Below are positions 1 through 6,528 of a DNA stretch of 8,622 bases, piece by piece. A program made the position numbers and the translations under genes. The stretch is from NCBI GenBank assembly GCA_003650505.1, contig QMQL01000026.1, positions 1-8,622 of the forward strand, written 5' to 3'. Each line of letters opens with the position of its first letter. Positions within the stretch are counted from its first letter, which is position 1. A model generated the notes under the pieces. It saw only the letters and a program-made list of their open reading frames with translations. It was not told where the DNA came from and did no database searches. The stretch is from Candidatus Acetothermia bacterium (GTDB taxonomy: Bacteria; Bipolaricaulota; Bipolaricaulia; UBA7950; UBA9294).

Positions 1-1
1 A

Positions 2-325
2 TTGAATGCCCTCACCGGAGCGGGATCGTGGTCCGTGGGGGAGAAGATCGATCCCCCTCCGGGTTCGGCCCGCCAGGTCCTAAGCGAAGCCGAGGTGTTC
101 GTCCCGCTCGCCGACCTGATCGATATCGAGGCCGAACGGGAGAGGCTGAACGCCGAGCTTGAAAAGGCCGAGGGAGAGCTGAAGAAGGTCGAGGAGGCCC
201 TCGCCAACGAGGGGTTCCTCAGCCGCGCCCCGGCCGCCGTGGTGGAGAAGGAAAGGGAGAAACAGGCCGAGTTCCGCGGGAGGATCGAGCGGCTCCGGGC
301 GAACCTCGCCTCCCTCGGAGGGTAG
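2..325 (+). CDS. valS: Valyl-tRNA synthetase, C-terminal fragment (partial)
   Basis: This is the 3' end of a gene that enters from the left edge; the catalytic part lies outside the window. Valyl-tRNA synthetase charges tRNA-Val with valine in the cytoplasm. The visible 107 residues hold the stretch EVFVPLADLIDIEAE, a hallmark of the region just before the ValS C-terminal coiled coil. A charged heptad-like helical arm follows, with the motif EGFLSRAPAAVVEKEREK, then a short return helix ending in LASLGG. In ValS this arm contacts the tRNA. The TTG at position 2 should not be taken as the start, because the protein clearly continues upstream. The TAG stop is followed at once by the folC ATG, and the final codons GGA-GGG also form the folC ribosome binding site. 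A valS-folC pair is common in bacteria. Identification is firm from the C-terminal motifs. Confidence 0.93.
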   Translation: MNALTGAGSWSVGEKIDPPPGSARQVLSEAEVFVPLADLIDIEAERERLNAELEKAEGELKKVEEALANEGFLSRAPAAVVEKEREKQAEFRGRIERLRANLASLGG

Positions 326-1603
326 ATGGACTACGCCGCGGCCCGGTCCCTCCTCGCCCGGCTCCCCTCCATCGAAGTAAAACCGGGGCTCGAACGGACC
401 CGCCTCCTCCTCGAAACCCTCGGCCATCCCGAGCGGGGATACCCGGCGATCCACGTCGCGGGGACGAACGGGAAGGGCTCTGTCGTCGCCATCCTCGCCT
501 CGATCCTGAACGCAGCCGGCTATCGGGTCGGGAGGTTCACCTCACCCGATCTGATCGATCTGCGCGACCGGATCGCGATAGACGGGGAGTGGATCGAAGA
601 GGAGAGGTTCGCCGCGCTCACCGAGAGGATCGCGCCTCCCCTCGGTTCAGGCGCCGACCGGCCGACCCTGTTCGAGGCCCTGACGGCGATCGCGCTCGCC
701 CACTTCGCAGAGGAGGAGGTCGATATAGCGGTCGTCGAGGTCGGGCTCGGAGGGAGGTTCGACGCGACGAACGTCGTCGACCCGATCCTTACGATCCTGA
801 CCAACGTCGATCTCGATCACACCGGGATCCTCGGGGATACGATCGCGAAGATCGCCTGGGAGAAGGCGGGGATCGCCAAACCCGCGGTCCCGCTTCTCGT
901 CGGCCGACTCGACGAGGAGGGATGGGCGGTCGTCCGGGCCGAAGCGGAGCTGGTCGGCGCCCCGATCGCCCACACCAATCGGATCCTGATCGAGCGGGAG
1001 GCTCCCGAGTCGGAGAGGGCGGTCTACAGGATCGATCGGCCTCGGTTCCCGAAACGTATCCGGCTCCCCCTGATCGCCCCGTACCAGGAGGACAACCTCC
1101 GGACCGCCCTCCGGGCGGTAGAGCTCCTCCGCGAGCGCGGTTTCCCGATCGACAGCGAGGCGATCGAGGAGGGGATCGCGACCGTCTCCTGGCCGGGGAG
1201 GTTCGAGGTAATCCGGCGGGATCCGCTCGTCGTCCTCGACGGGGCGCACAACGTCGCCGGAGCCCTCGCCCTCGCCGATGCGGTCGAGGCCCTCCTCCCG
1301 GAGCGCTCGCGCCGGAGGCTCCTCCTCGGGATCCTCTCCGACAAGGACGTACCCGGGATCGTCGGCGCCCTCGTCCCCCTCTTCTCCCGCGTCTACGTAG
1401 CGGGCTCGTCCAGCCCGCGCTCCCTCGCGCCGGAGGAGCTCGCGCGACACGTGGCCGGATTCCCCATCCCCCATGAGTGCTATAATTCAATAGAGGAAGG
1501 GCTGGAGGCGGCACTCGGCTCGATGAAGCCCGAAGATTCTTTGGTGGTGGCAGGATCGCTGACCGTCGTCAAGGAGGCGCGGCGACACTTGGAGGGCAGA
1601 TGA
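326..1603 (+). CDS. folC: Folylpolyglutamate synthase / dihydrofolate synthase
   Basis: Mur-ligase-family enzyme of 425 residues, normal length for the family. It uses ATP to add glutamate to folates and, in many bacteria, to join dihydropteroate and glutamate. Visible motifs: the ATP-binding loop HVAGTNGKGS at residues 43-52; FTSPDL at 71-76, typical of the folate/omega loop; TNVDLDHTGILG at 159-170; EKAGIAK at 179-185, whose final Lys (K185) matches the carbamylated lysine of known FolC proteins; WPGRFE at 289-294; and DGAHN at 305-309 in the C-terminal domain that binds glutamate. The ATG directly follows the valS stop and has GGAGGG just upstream. The stop overlaps the uppS start by ATGA, indicating coupled translation. 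The sequence does not show whether it has one or both activities. Residues 330-425 are less conserved but intact, and no frameshift is seen. Confidence 0.96.
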   Translation: MDYAAARSLLARLPSIEVKPGLERTRLLLETLGHPERGYPAIHVAGTNGKGSVVAILASILNAAGYRVGRFTSPDLIDLRDRIAIDGEWIEEERFAALTERIAPPLGSGADRPTLFEALTAIALAHFAEEEVDIAVVEVGLGGRFDATNVVDPILTILTNVDLDHTGILGDTIAKIAWEKAGIAKPAVPLLVGRLDEEGWAVVRAEAELVGAPIAHTNRILIEREAPESERAVYRIDRPRFPKRIRLPLIAPYQEDNLRTALRAVELLRERGFPIDSEAIEEGIATVSWPGRFEVIRRDPLVVLDGAHNVAGALALADAVEALLPERSRRRLLLGILSDKDVPGIVGALVPLFSRVYVAGSSSPRSLAPEELARHVAGFPIPHECYNSIEEGLEAALGSMKPEDSLVVAGSLTVVKEARRHLEGR

Positions 1604-2349
1604 AGACGCTCGTCGAACGGGTGAAGGAAGCGGGGCTCCCCGATCATATCGCCCTGATCATGGACGGGAACGGCCGCTGGGCAAGAGCGCGCGGGTTGCC
1701 GCGGGTCGCCGGCCACCGCGCCGGCGCGACCGCTGCCGAACGGCTCGTCCGGTTCGCCGGGGAGAGGCTCGGCCTCCGCTACCTGACCCTGTTCGCATTC
1801 TCCACCGAAAACTGGAAGCGGCCGAAGGAGGAGGTCGACTACCTGATGGATCTCCTCCGGGAGTTCATCGACGAGAAGCTCGCCGAATTCGTGGAATCAG
1901 GGGTCAGGCTCCGCGTGGCCGGCGAGATCGAAACCCTCCCGGAATCCCTCCGTGAGACCGTGATCCGGGCGATCCGCGAGACGGAGGGCGGCGAGAACCT
2001 CGATCTGACCGTCGCCTTGAGCTACGGGGCGCGCCAGGAGCTGACCCGGGTCTGCGCGGAGATCGCCGCCGACGTCGCCTCCGGTCGGCTGAAGGCGGAG
2101 GAGATAGGCGAGGGGACGATCCGCTCCCGGCTCTATACCGCGGACGTCCCCGACCCCGACCTGATCATCCGGACGAGCGGGGAGCTCCGGCTCTCCAACT
2201 TCCTCCTCTGGCAGGCGGCGTACGCCGAGCTTTATTTCACCGATGTCCTCTGGCCGGACTTCACCCCGGCCGAGCTCGTCCGGGCGATCGCCGCCTACCA
2301 GCGCCGGAAACGCCGGTTCGGCGGGCTGGAAGGGGATGGGGCAGATTGA
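1600..2349 (+). CDS. uppS: Undecaprenyl diphosphate synthase (cis-prenyltransferase)
   Basis: Cytoplasmic or membrane-associated cis-prenyltransferase of 249 residues that extends farnesyl diphosphate with isopentenyl diphosphate, making the C55 carrier lipid precursor for peptidoglycan and other surface polymers. All family motifs are present: HIALIMDGNGRWA at 16-28 with the catalytic Asp22; GHRAGA at 38-43 with His39; FAFSTENWKRP at 65-75; the RTSGELRLSNF motif at 191-201; LLW at 202-204; and AYAELYF at 207-213 with the metal-binding Glu210. The ATG overlaps the folC stop by 4 nt, and GGAGGG in the last folC codons is its ribosome binding site. It sits directly before cdsA, the usual uppS-cdsA order. 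The exact product chain length cannot be read from sequence, so a shorter or longer cis-polyprenol is possible. Confidence 0.97.
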   Translation: MKTLVERVKEAGLPDHIALIMDGNGRWARARGLPRVAGHRAGATAAERLVRFAGERLGLRYLTLFAFSTENWKRPKEEVDYLMDLLREFIDEKLAEFVESGVRLRVAGEIETLPESLRETVIRAIRETEGGENLDLTVALSYGARQELTRVCAEIAADVASGRLKAEEIGEGTIRSRLYTADVPDPDLIIRTSGELRLSNFLLWQAAYAELYFTDVLWPDFTPAELVRAIAAYQRRKRRFGGLEGDGAD

Positions 2350-3200
2350 AATTCCTAAAACGCCTCGCAAGCGGCCTTGTCGGCGGACTGATCGTCTTCG
2401 CCGTCCTCTACCTCGGGGCGCGCTACGAGATCAAGTGGATCGCCGGGTTCCTCATCCTCGCCGTTGCCTACCCGACAGCGGTCGAGTACATCCAGCTCCT
2501 CCGGCGGCTCGACATCGAGCTGGCTGCGCCTGAGTTCTTGATCTGGATCCCTGTCCTCGTCTTCAGCTACCTCGTCTTCAACGGCCGCTACGCCGACGTC
2601 GTCCTTCTGTTCGCGATCGCCTATCAGGTCCTCCGCTACCTGAGGGCCCTCCCCCACCGCGACGGGCTGTTCAGCGCGATCGCCGGGGTGTTCGGCCTCC
2701 TGTACATCCCCTGGCTCCTCCATTACTTCTACTTGATCTACATCGGAGCGGCCGGCCAGCCGCCCCACGTCGGGGGGGTGAACGCCCTCGTCGTCCTCCT
2801 GATGGTCTGGGGATACGACACCGGCGCCTACCTCATCGGGAGCACGATCGGCCGGCACAAGGCATTTCCGAACATAAGCCCGAACAAGACCTGGGAGGGG
2901 GTAGGAGGGGGGTTCCTGTTCGCGTTCGCCGGCGCGATCCTCGGTGCGTCCCTCTCGCCAGTATGGCGCGAGTTCGCGTTTCACGGCGGGGTTCACCATC
3001 TGATCCTCTCCTCGTTTTTCGTCGGGCTCGCCGTGCAGCTCGGGGACGTGTTCGCTTCGAAGCTGAAGCGGGCCGCCGGGGTTAAGGATTCGGGGACGTT
3101 CCTCCCCGGGCACGGCGGGGCCCTCGACCGGATAGACGGGCTCCTGTTCGCCCTCCCGGTCTTCTACTTCTACTACCACTATGTCCTCGGGTTCTTCTGA
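2346..3200 (+). CDS. cdsA: Phosphatidate cytidylyltransferase (CDP-diacylglycerol synthase)
   Basis: Integral membrane enzyme of 284 residues that converts phosphatidate and CTP to CDP-diacylglycerol, the branch point of phospholipid synthesis. Several hydrophobic helices are visible (for example around 12-25, 31-44, 63-78, 84-95, 145-157, 187-203 and 218-233). The conserved block WGYDTGAYLIGSTIGRHK lies at 155-172, with SPNKTWEG at 178-185. The complete family signature runs from Ser238 to Asp264 and includes KLKR, KDSG, PGHGG and the closing DRID. The start is TTG at 2346, overlapping the uppS stop by 4 nt (TTGA). No ATG or GTG lies nearby in frame, and a purine-rich GGAAGGGGATGGGG precedes it, so TTG is the only sensible start. 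The gene that follows is prsW-like, not dxr or rseP as in many bacteria. Confidence 0.95.
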   Translation: MKFLKRLASGLVGGLIVFAVLYLGARYEIKWIAGFLILAVAYPTAVEYIQLLRRLDIELAAPEFLIWIPVLVFSYLVFNGRYADVVLLFAIAYQVLRYLRALPHRDGLFSAIAGVFGLLYIPWLLHYFYLIYIGAAGQPPHVGGVNALVVLLMVWGYDTGAYLIGSTIGRHKAFPNISPNKTWEGVGGGFLFAFAGAILGASLSPVWREFAFHGGVHHLILSSFFVGLAVQLGDVFASKLKRAAGVKDSGTFLPGHGGALDRIDGLLFALPVFYFYYHYVLGFF

Positions 3201-3223
3201 GGGCGATGTGAAGGGCGGGTGAG

Positions 3224-4129
3224 ATGAGCCTCTTCCTTCGGAGCATCTACCTCTCCTCAGCCCTCTCCCTCGGTTACATCTTCCTCCTTTTCAAGAGCAA
3301 CCCGTACCGGAGGATCCCGGCTGCGCCGGCGATCGTGGCTTTCACCGCCGGGATGTTCGCCGTGATCCCGGTCGTCGCCGTGAAGCGGCTGATCCCGTTC
3401 GACCCTAACCTCGCCACAGGAGGCGGGCTCTTCCTTGCCGCCTCGATCGAGGAGGCGATGAAGTTCTCCGCCTTCTTCCTGACCGGCTGGAGGTTCAGGT
3501 TTCCGAACGCAGTCGAAACCCTCGATTACGCGATCTACTTCGGGATCCTCGGGGTCGGATTCGCGATCTACGAGGACTTCTGGTACATATTCAGCGTCTC
3601 CTACCCCTCTTGGACGGCCGGTGATCCCTACCGATTCAGCGAGATCTTCCACAGGATCGTCCTCGCCCGCGCCTTCCCCGGCCACATCCTGTTCGGCGCC
3701 CTCGCCGGGTTCTTCGTCTGCCGCGGCCGGACCTCCCGACCGGTAGTGAGGATCGGATGGATAGCGGGAGGGTTTGCGATCGCCCTCCTTTCCCACGCCG
3801 GTTTCAACCGGATCGCGACGCTCGGCGATCCCCCGCTCCTTATTACCTACGCCCTCGTCCTCGTCGGGATCTTCCTCGCTCTCCGGAAGCGCGAGCTTAC
3901 CCGATCCCCTTTTGCCGCGTTGATCGATTACGTGGAAGGGAGGAGGGAAGATTGGCCGTTTCCGCGACCGCCGATCGACTACCTGTTCGCAGAAGGATTC
4001 CCCTGGCCGGGGAAGAAGAGGGGAGGGCTGTTCCAGTTCTACCCGGTCCTCCTCTCCCTGGCGATCCTCTTCCCCCTCCTTTTGACGGCCGTCTACCTCC
4101 TGAACCGGCTCGTCCTCTGGTCGGGATAG
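3224..4129 (+). CDS. PrsW-type intramembrane protease
   Basis: Polytopic membrane protein of 301 residues with about eight hydrophobic segments. It carries the four conserved polar motifs of the PrsW family, related to the CAAX/Abi membrane proteases. These are EEAMK at 76-80 (E-E-x-x-K); GFAIYED at 112-118, where the usual family form ends in E-N; GHILFGALAG at 153-162 with His154; and HAGFN at 191-195 (H-x3-N). In Bacillus subtilis PrsW cuts the anti-sigma factor RsiW; the substrate here is unknown and no sigma/anti-sigma pair is in the window. A hydrophilic stretch at about 221-268 separates the protease core from a last membrane helix (about 271-296). The ATG lies 23 nt after cdsA, behind GAAGGGCGGGTGAG, so it is probably in the same operon. 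Family assignment is good; active protease function is inferred from the motifs. Confidence 0.83.
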   Translation: MSLFLRSIYLSSALSLGYIFLLFKSNPYRRIPAAPAIVAFTAGMFAVIPVVAVKRLIPFDPNLATGGGLFLAASIEEAMKFSAFFLTGWRFRFPNAVETLDYAIYFGILGVGFAIYEDFWYIFSVSYPSWTAGDPYRFSEIFHRIVLARAFPGHILFGALAGFFVCRGRTSRPVVRIGWIAGGFAIALLSHAGFNRIATLGDPPLLITYALVLVGIFLALRKRELTRSPFAALIDYVEGRREDWPFPRPPIDYLFAEGFPWPGKKRGGLFQFYPVLLSLAILFPLLLTAVYLLNRLVLWSG

Positions 4130-4142
4130 CCCCTAAATGTGT

Positions 4143-4173
4143 AGGGCGGCCGGGCATTTCGCTCGGCCGCCCT
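4143..4173. terminator. Hairpin between convergent operons, probable shared terminator
   Basis: A perfect 10-bp inverted repeat (AGGGCGGCCG at 4143-4152, CGGCCGCCCT at 4164-4173) can extend inward by G-U, G-C and C-G pairs, leaving the 5-nt loop ATTTC. It starts 14 nt after the prsW-like stop and lies about 100 nt beyond the stop of the minus-strand regulator, where a terminator for both converging transcripts is expected. No clear T-run follows on either strand (the minus side has only ACACATTT). It may therefore be an RNA 3'-end stabiliser or a Rho-aided stop, not a classic intrinsic terminator. A weaker stem CCCTA/TAGGG (4131-4135 with 4142-4146) would compete with its left arm. Confidence 0.7.
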
Positions 4174-4277
4174 CTCCGGGTGGTGAAAAAGATGAGGGGG
4201 TTCTTTCACACAGAAGGACTATATCACAAAACCGCTCCGCCGTCCGTAATGCGCATTACACGGGATACGCCTGCCGG
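4174..4277. other. Intergenic spacer without a recognisable gene
   Basis: About 100 bases between the hairpin and the end of the regulator gene. Base composition is visibly more AT-rich than in the flanking genes. A short open frame runs through it from the ATG at 4191, but it has no good ribosome binding site and continues antisense into the regulator gene, so I do not call it. The one clear structure is the palindrome annotated separately. Confidence 0.6.
4246..4259. promoter_or_regulatory. Perfect 14-bp palindrome GTAATGCGCATTAC
   Basis: The sequence equals its own reverse complement over 14 bases and does not extend further. It lies in the convergent spacer, 19 nt beyond the stop of the Rrf2-type regulator. 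The form suits a dimeric DNA-binding protein, but its place downstream of both operons does not fit an ordinary operator. About 0.5 such palindromes would be expected by chance in a window this size, so the evidence is weak. Confidence 0.25.
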
Positions 4278-4673
4278 TCAGATCAGATCTGCAAGGGTGA
4301 GCGAATCAAGAAGTTCGATGAATCCCCGGTTGATCGTCCCCCAGGCGGTCTTCGTCGGGCAGATGTCGGTCATGCTGCAGATGGAATCGGGGCCGATGCA
4401 ACTGACCAGATCGAGGGATTCGTCGAGCCCTTCGAGGATCCGGCGGATCGACACCTCCGCCGCCGGATCGACGAGGGTATAGCCCCCGCTCCGGCCCTGC
4501 CGGGACTCGACCAGACCGGCCCGCTTCAGCCGGTGCATGATCTTCTCGACGAACGGGAGGGGGAGGGAATAGCGCCTGGCGATCGCAGCGGCCGATACCG
4601 GCCGGTCGGATCGGTTCCTTGCGAGCTCATAGGCGGCGATCAGCCCGTAGCTCGCCTTTTTCGTCAGGTGCAC
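4278..4673 (-). CDS. Rrf2/IscR-family transcriptional regulator, probably Fe-S sensing
   Basis: Dimeric winged-helix DNA-binding protein of 131 residues. The N-terminus MHLTKKASYGL is the usual opening of the Rrf2 family. A recognition-helix region follows at about 27-50 (AIARRYSLPLPFVEKIMHRL), and the wing is GRSGGY at 60-65. Three cysteines, C92, C99 and C105, match the cluster-binding pattern of IscR (C92, C98, C104 in E. coli). The fourth IscR ligand, His107, has no counterpart here: the residues after C105 are PTKTAW. The GTG start lies 1 nt beyond the nifU stop. The ribosome binding site GGAGGAGG (4686-4693) is inside the nifU tail with a 12-nt gap, and no other in-frame start is near. 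As the last gene of the operon it depends on upstream promoters. It probably regulates nifS-nifU by cluster status, but its true ligand and targets are inferred. Confidence 0.88.
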   Translation of the reverse strand: MHLTKKASYGLIAAYELARNRSDRPVSAAAIARRYSLPLPFVEKIMHRLKRAGLVESRQGRSGGYTLVDPAAEVSIRRILEGLDESLDLVSCIGPDSICSMTDICPTKTAWGTINRGFIELLDSLTLADLI

Positions 4674-4674
4674 C

Positions 4675-5160
4675 CTACGACCCCGCCTCCTCCAGGAACG
4701 CCCGGTAGCGCTCCTCGAGCTTTTTCATCTCCGCTTCGAGCCGTTCGTGGCGGCGCTTCAGGACCGGAGGGATCTCCCGGCCGTGTCCCTTCAGGTACTC
4801 GTATATCGCCTCGTTCAACGCGTCGGCGGCGAGGGCGGAGCAGTGCATCTTCACCGGTGGGAGCCCGCCGAGCTCGCTCGCCACGTCCTGATTCGTGATG
4901 GCGATCGCCTCGGGGAGGGTTTTCCCCTTGGCGAGCTCCGATACCATCGACGAGGTGGCGATTGCGGCGGTGCAGCCGAACGTCTCCCACGAGATGTCGG
5001 ATATGACCTCCCTGCCCTCGGCGTCCTCCTCCACCTTGATGTAGAGCCACATCACATCCCCGCAGACGATGTTCCCCACCTTCCCGACCGCGGAGTAGCC
5101 CTCGAGTTTCCCCATGTTCCTCGGGTTCCGGAAGTGCTCTATCACCTTCTCTGTGTACAT
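4675..5160 (-). CDS. nifU: IscU/NifU-type Fe-S cluster assembly scaffold
   Basis: Cytoplasmic scaffold on which Fe-S clusters are built from sulfur supplied by the neighbouring cysteine desulfurase. Numbered from the ATG at 5160 (161 residues), the three cluster cysteines are C33 (VCGD, with Asp35), C63 (FGCTAA) and C107 (KMHCSALAADA, with His106). LPPVK at 100-104 is the peptide that binds the HscA chaperone in E. coli IscU, although no hscA or hscB is visible here. About 30 extra residues at the C-terminus (from about 131) form a charged helix and are absent from the roughly 128-residue E. coli protein. Two ATGs lie in tandem (5163 and 5160). GGAGG at 5165-5169 is 1 nt from the first and 4 nt from the second, so I chose the second. 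The start region overlaps the nifS stop. The protein is a single-domain scaffold, not the long three-domain NifU; iscU is an equally good name. Confidence 0.92.
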   Translation of the reverse strand: MYTEKVIEHFRNPRNMGKLEGYSAVGKVGNIVCGDVMWLYIKVEEDAEGREVISDISWETFGCTAAIATSSMVSELAKGKTLPEAIAITNQDVASELGGLPPVKMHCSALAADALNEAIYEYLKGHGREIPPVLKRRHERLEAEMKKLEERYRAFLEEAGS

Positions 5161-6317
5161 CATCCCTCCACCTTGAACGGGGATATCGCACGGAGCTCCT
5201 CGACGACCGAGGGGATCACCTCGAGGAACCGATCGACCTCCTCCTCCGTCGTCTGGCGGCCGGTGCTGATCCGTAGGCTTCCGTGCGCCATCGATAGCGG
5301 GACCCGGATCGCGACGAGGACGTGGCTCGGCTCGAGGTTCGGGGAGGAGCAGGCCGAACCGGTCGAGGCGGCGATCCCGCGCTCGTCGAGCCTCATCACC
5401 AGGCTCTCCCCTTCGATCCCGGCGAAGCTGAAGTTGACGATGTGGGGGAGGCTCTCCTTCCGGTCTCCGTTCAACCTCACACCCGGGATCCGCATCACCC
5501 CTTCGATCAGCCTCTCCCGGAATCCCCTGAGCCGGGGGACGACCGTCTCCCGCTCGGAGAAGGCGAGCCGGGCGGCGGCGGCGAGGCCGACGATCCCGGG
5601 AACGTTCTCCGTCCCGCTCCGGAGCCCGCGCTCGTGTCCGCCCCCGCTCAGAAGGGGCGAGAGGCGGATCCCCTTGCGCACGTAGAGGAACCCGACCCCC
5701 TTCGGGCCGTTCAGTTTGTGCGCGGAGACCGATAGGAGATCGACCGAACCGGCCGGGATGTCGACCTTCCCATAGGCCTGGCCGGCATCGGTGTGGAACG
5801 GAACCCCCCGCTCCTTGCAGATCTCCCCGATCTCCCCGATCGGCTCGATCGTACCGATTTCGTTGTTCCCGGCCATGATCGAGACGAGGAGGGTATCATC
5901 CCTGATCGCCTCCTTCACCGCCTCCGGTTCGACGCGGCCGGCCCGGTCGACGTCGAGATAGGTCACCTCGTAGCCCCGCTCCTCGAGCCACCGACATGCA
6001 TGGAGGACGGCGTGATGCTCGATCCGCGAGGTGACGATGTGCCGTTTCTCCGGATGCGCGAAGGCGAGCCCCTTGATCGCCAGGTTGTCCGCCTCCGTCG
6101 CCCCGGAGGTGAAGACGATCTCGGACGGCTCGACGCCGATCGTCTCGGCGAGTGAAGCGCGCGCCTCTTCGATCGCAGCGTGCGCCCTCCTGCCGAAGCG
6201 ATGAAGGCTCGAGGCGTTCCCGTACTCGTCGGAGAAGTACGGCTCCATCGACGCGATCACCTCTCCGGCAAGCGGGGTGGTCGCGCTGTTGTCGAGATAA
6301 ATCGGATCCGGGTCCAT
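5160..6317 (-). CDS. nifS: Cysteine desulfurase, NifS/IscS type
   Basis: PLP-dependent enzyme of 385 residues that removes sulfur from cysteine and passes it as persulfide to the scaffold encoded next. Visible landmarks: IYLDNSATTPL at 6-16; FTSGATEADN at 69-78, the phosphate-binding loop; EHHAV at 100-104 with the ring-stacking His101; TDAGQ at 176-180 with Asp177 for the pyridine nitrogen; SAHKLNGPKG at 198-207 with the Schiff-base Lys201; and STGSACSSPNLEPSH at 318-332 with the catalytic Cys323 in the long mobile loop of group I enzymes. Length and motifs are normal. The ATG has AGGA about 8 nt upstream and follows the only sizeable gap in this operon (52 nt). The stop overlaps the nifU start, so supply of sulfur and scaffold is coupled. 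The symbol iscS is equally good. Confidence 0.95.
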   Translation of the reverse strand: MDPDPIYLDNSATTPLAGEVIASMEPYFSDEYGNASSLHRFGRRAHAAIEEARASLAETIGVEPSEIVFTSGATEADNLAIKGLAFAHPEKRHIVTSRIEHHAVLHACRWLEERGYEVTYLDVDRAGRVEPEAVKEAIRDDTLLVSIMAGNNEIGTIEPIGEIGEICKERGVPFHTDAGQAYGKVDIPAGSVDLLSVSAHKLNGPKGVGFLYVRKGIRLSPLLSGGGHERGLRSGTENVPGIVGLAAAARLAFSERETVVPRLRGFRERLIEGVMRIPGVRLNGDRKESLPHIVNFSFAGIEGESLVMRLDERGIAASTGSACSSPNLEPSHVLVAIRVPLSMAHGSLRISTGRQTTEEEVDRFLEVIPSVVEELRAISPFKVEG

Positions 6318-6328
6318 GAGAAAATCCT

Positions 6329-6344
6329 ACCGGAACGGTCCGGT
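6329..6344 (-). promoter_or_regulatory. Inverted repeat ahead of nifS, candidate operator or RNA hairpin
   Basis: ACCGGA and TCCGGT form perfect 6-bp arms around a 4-base spacer in the 52-nt gap between the rubredoxin gene and nifS. On the minus strand the repeat is followed directly by AGGA, the probable nifS ribosome binding site, then TTTTCTC and the ATG. It could be a binding site for the Rrf2-type regulator encoded downstream, or an RNA stem that modulates nifS translation. The short stem followed by TTTT could also act as a weak attenuator. It does not match the known E. coli IscR site, and I see no convincing -35/-10 pair beside it. Confidence 0.4.
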
Positions 6345-6369
6345 TTATGCAAGAAGGGAAGTCCCGTGG

Positions 6370-6528
6370 TCAGACCTGTTCGAACATCTCGACCCCTGCC
6401 CCGCAGTCGGGGCAGGTCCATCCTTCGGGGAGATCCTCGAACGGGGTTCCGGCGGAGACGCCGGTCGTCGGATCCCCGACGGCCGGGTCGTATATGTACC
6501 CGCATACGGTGCATTCCCACTTATCCAT
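6370..6528 (-). CDS. Rubredoxin
   Basis: Small one-iron electron carrier of 52 residues, the classic length. It opens MDKWECTVCGYIYDP and has the two iron-binding pairs C6-x2-C9 and C39-x2-C42 (WTCPDCGAG), plus the conserved TPFEDLPEGW stretch at 28-37. In anaerobes rubredoxins pass electrons to oxygen- or superoxide-removing enzymes and other redox partners; no partner is encoded nearby. Two ATGs are in tandem (6531 and 6528). AGGAGG at 6535-6540 is 3 nt from the first and 6 nt from the second, and the second gives the normal rubredoxin N-terminus, so I chose 6528. The frame is open further upstream to an ATG at 6585, but that part lies inside scpB and matches no rubredoxin. The gene overlaps the scpB stop by 8 nt, so the two are probably translationally coupled. 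Confidence 0.96.
   Translation of the reverse strand: MDKWECTVCGYIYDPAVGDPTTGVSAGTPFEDLPEGWTCPDCGAGVEMFEQV

Noticed and set aside
2..4. TTG at position 2 as a start for a 107-residue protein
   Set aside because: The encoded residues are the C-terminal end of ValS, so the gene is cut by the window edge and does not start here.
589..1514. Large alternative-frame open frames inside folC on both strands
   Set aside because: They are shadow frames with low-complexity Arg/Gly/Pro content; the FolC frame carries all the family motifs.
4218..4226. Extended -10-like TGATATAGT on the minus strand in the convergent spacer, possibly driving a short RNA through the hairpin
   Set aside because: There is no -35 at a normal distance (the nearest TTACGG is 20 nt away), and one AT-rich match in an AT-richer spacer is weak evidence.
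3757..4898. Long plus-strand open frames (3757-4482, 4137-4898) across the convergent spacer and opposite the regulator and scaffold genes
   Set aside because: Their translations are Arg/Pro-rich with no family motifs. They run antisense to, or out of frame with, clearly recognisable genes, as is normal in GC-rich DNA.
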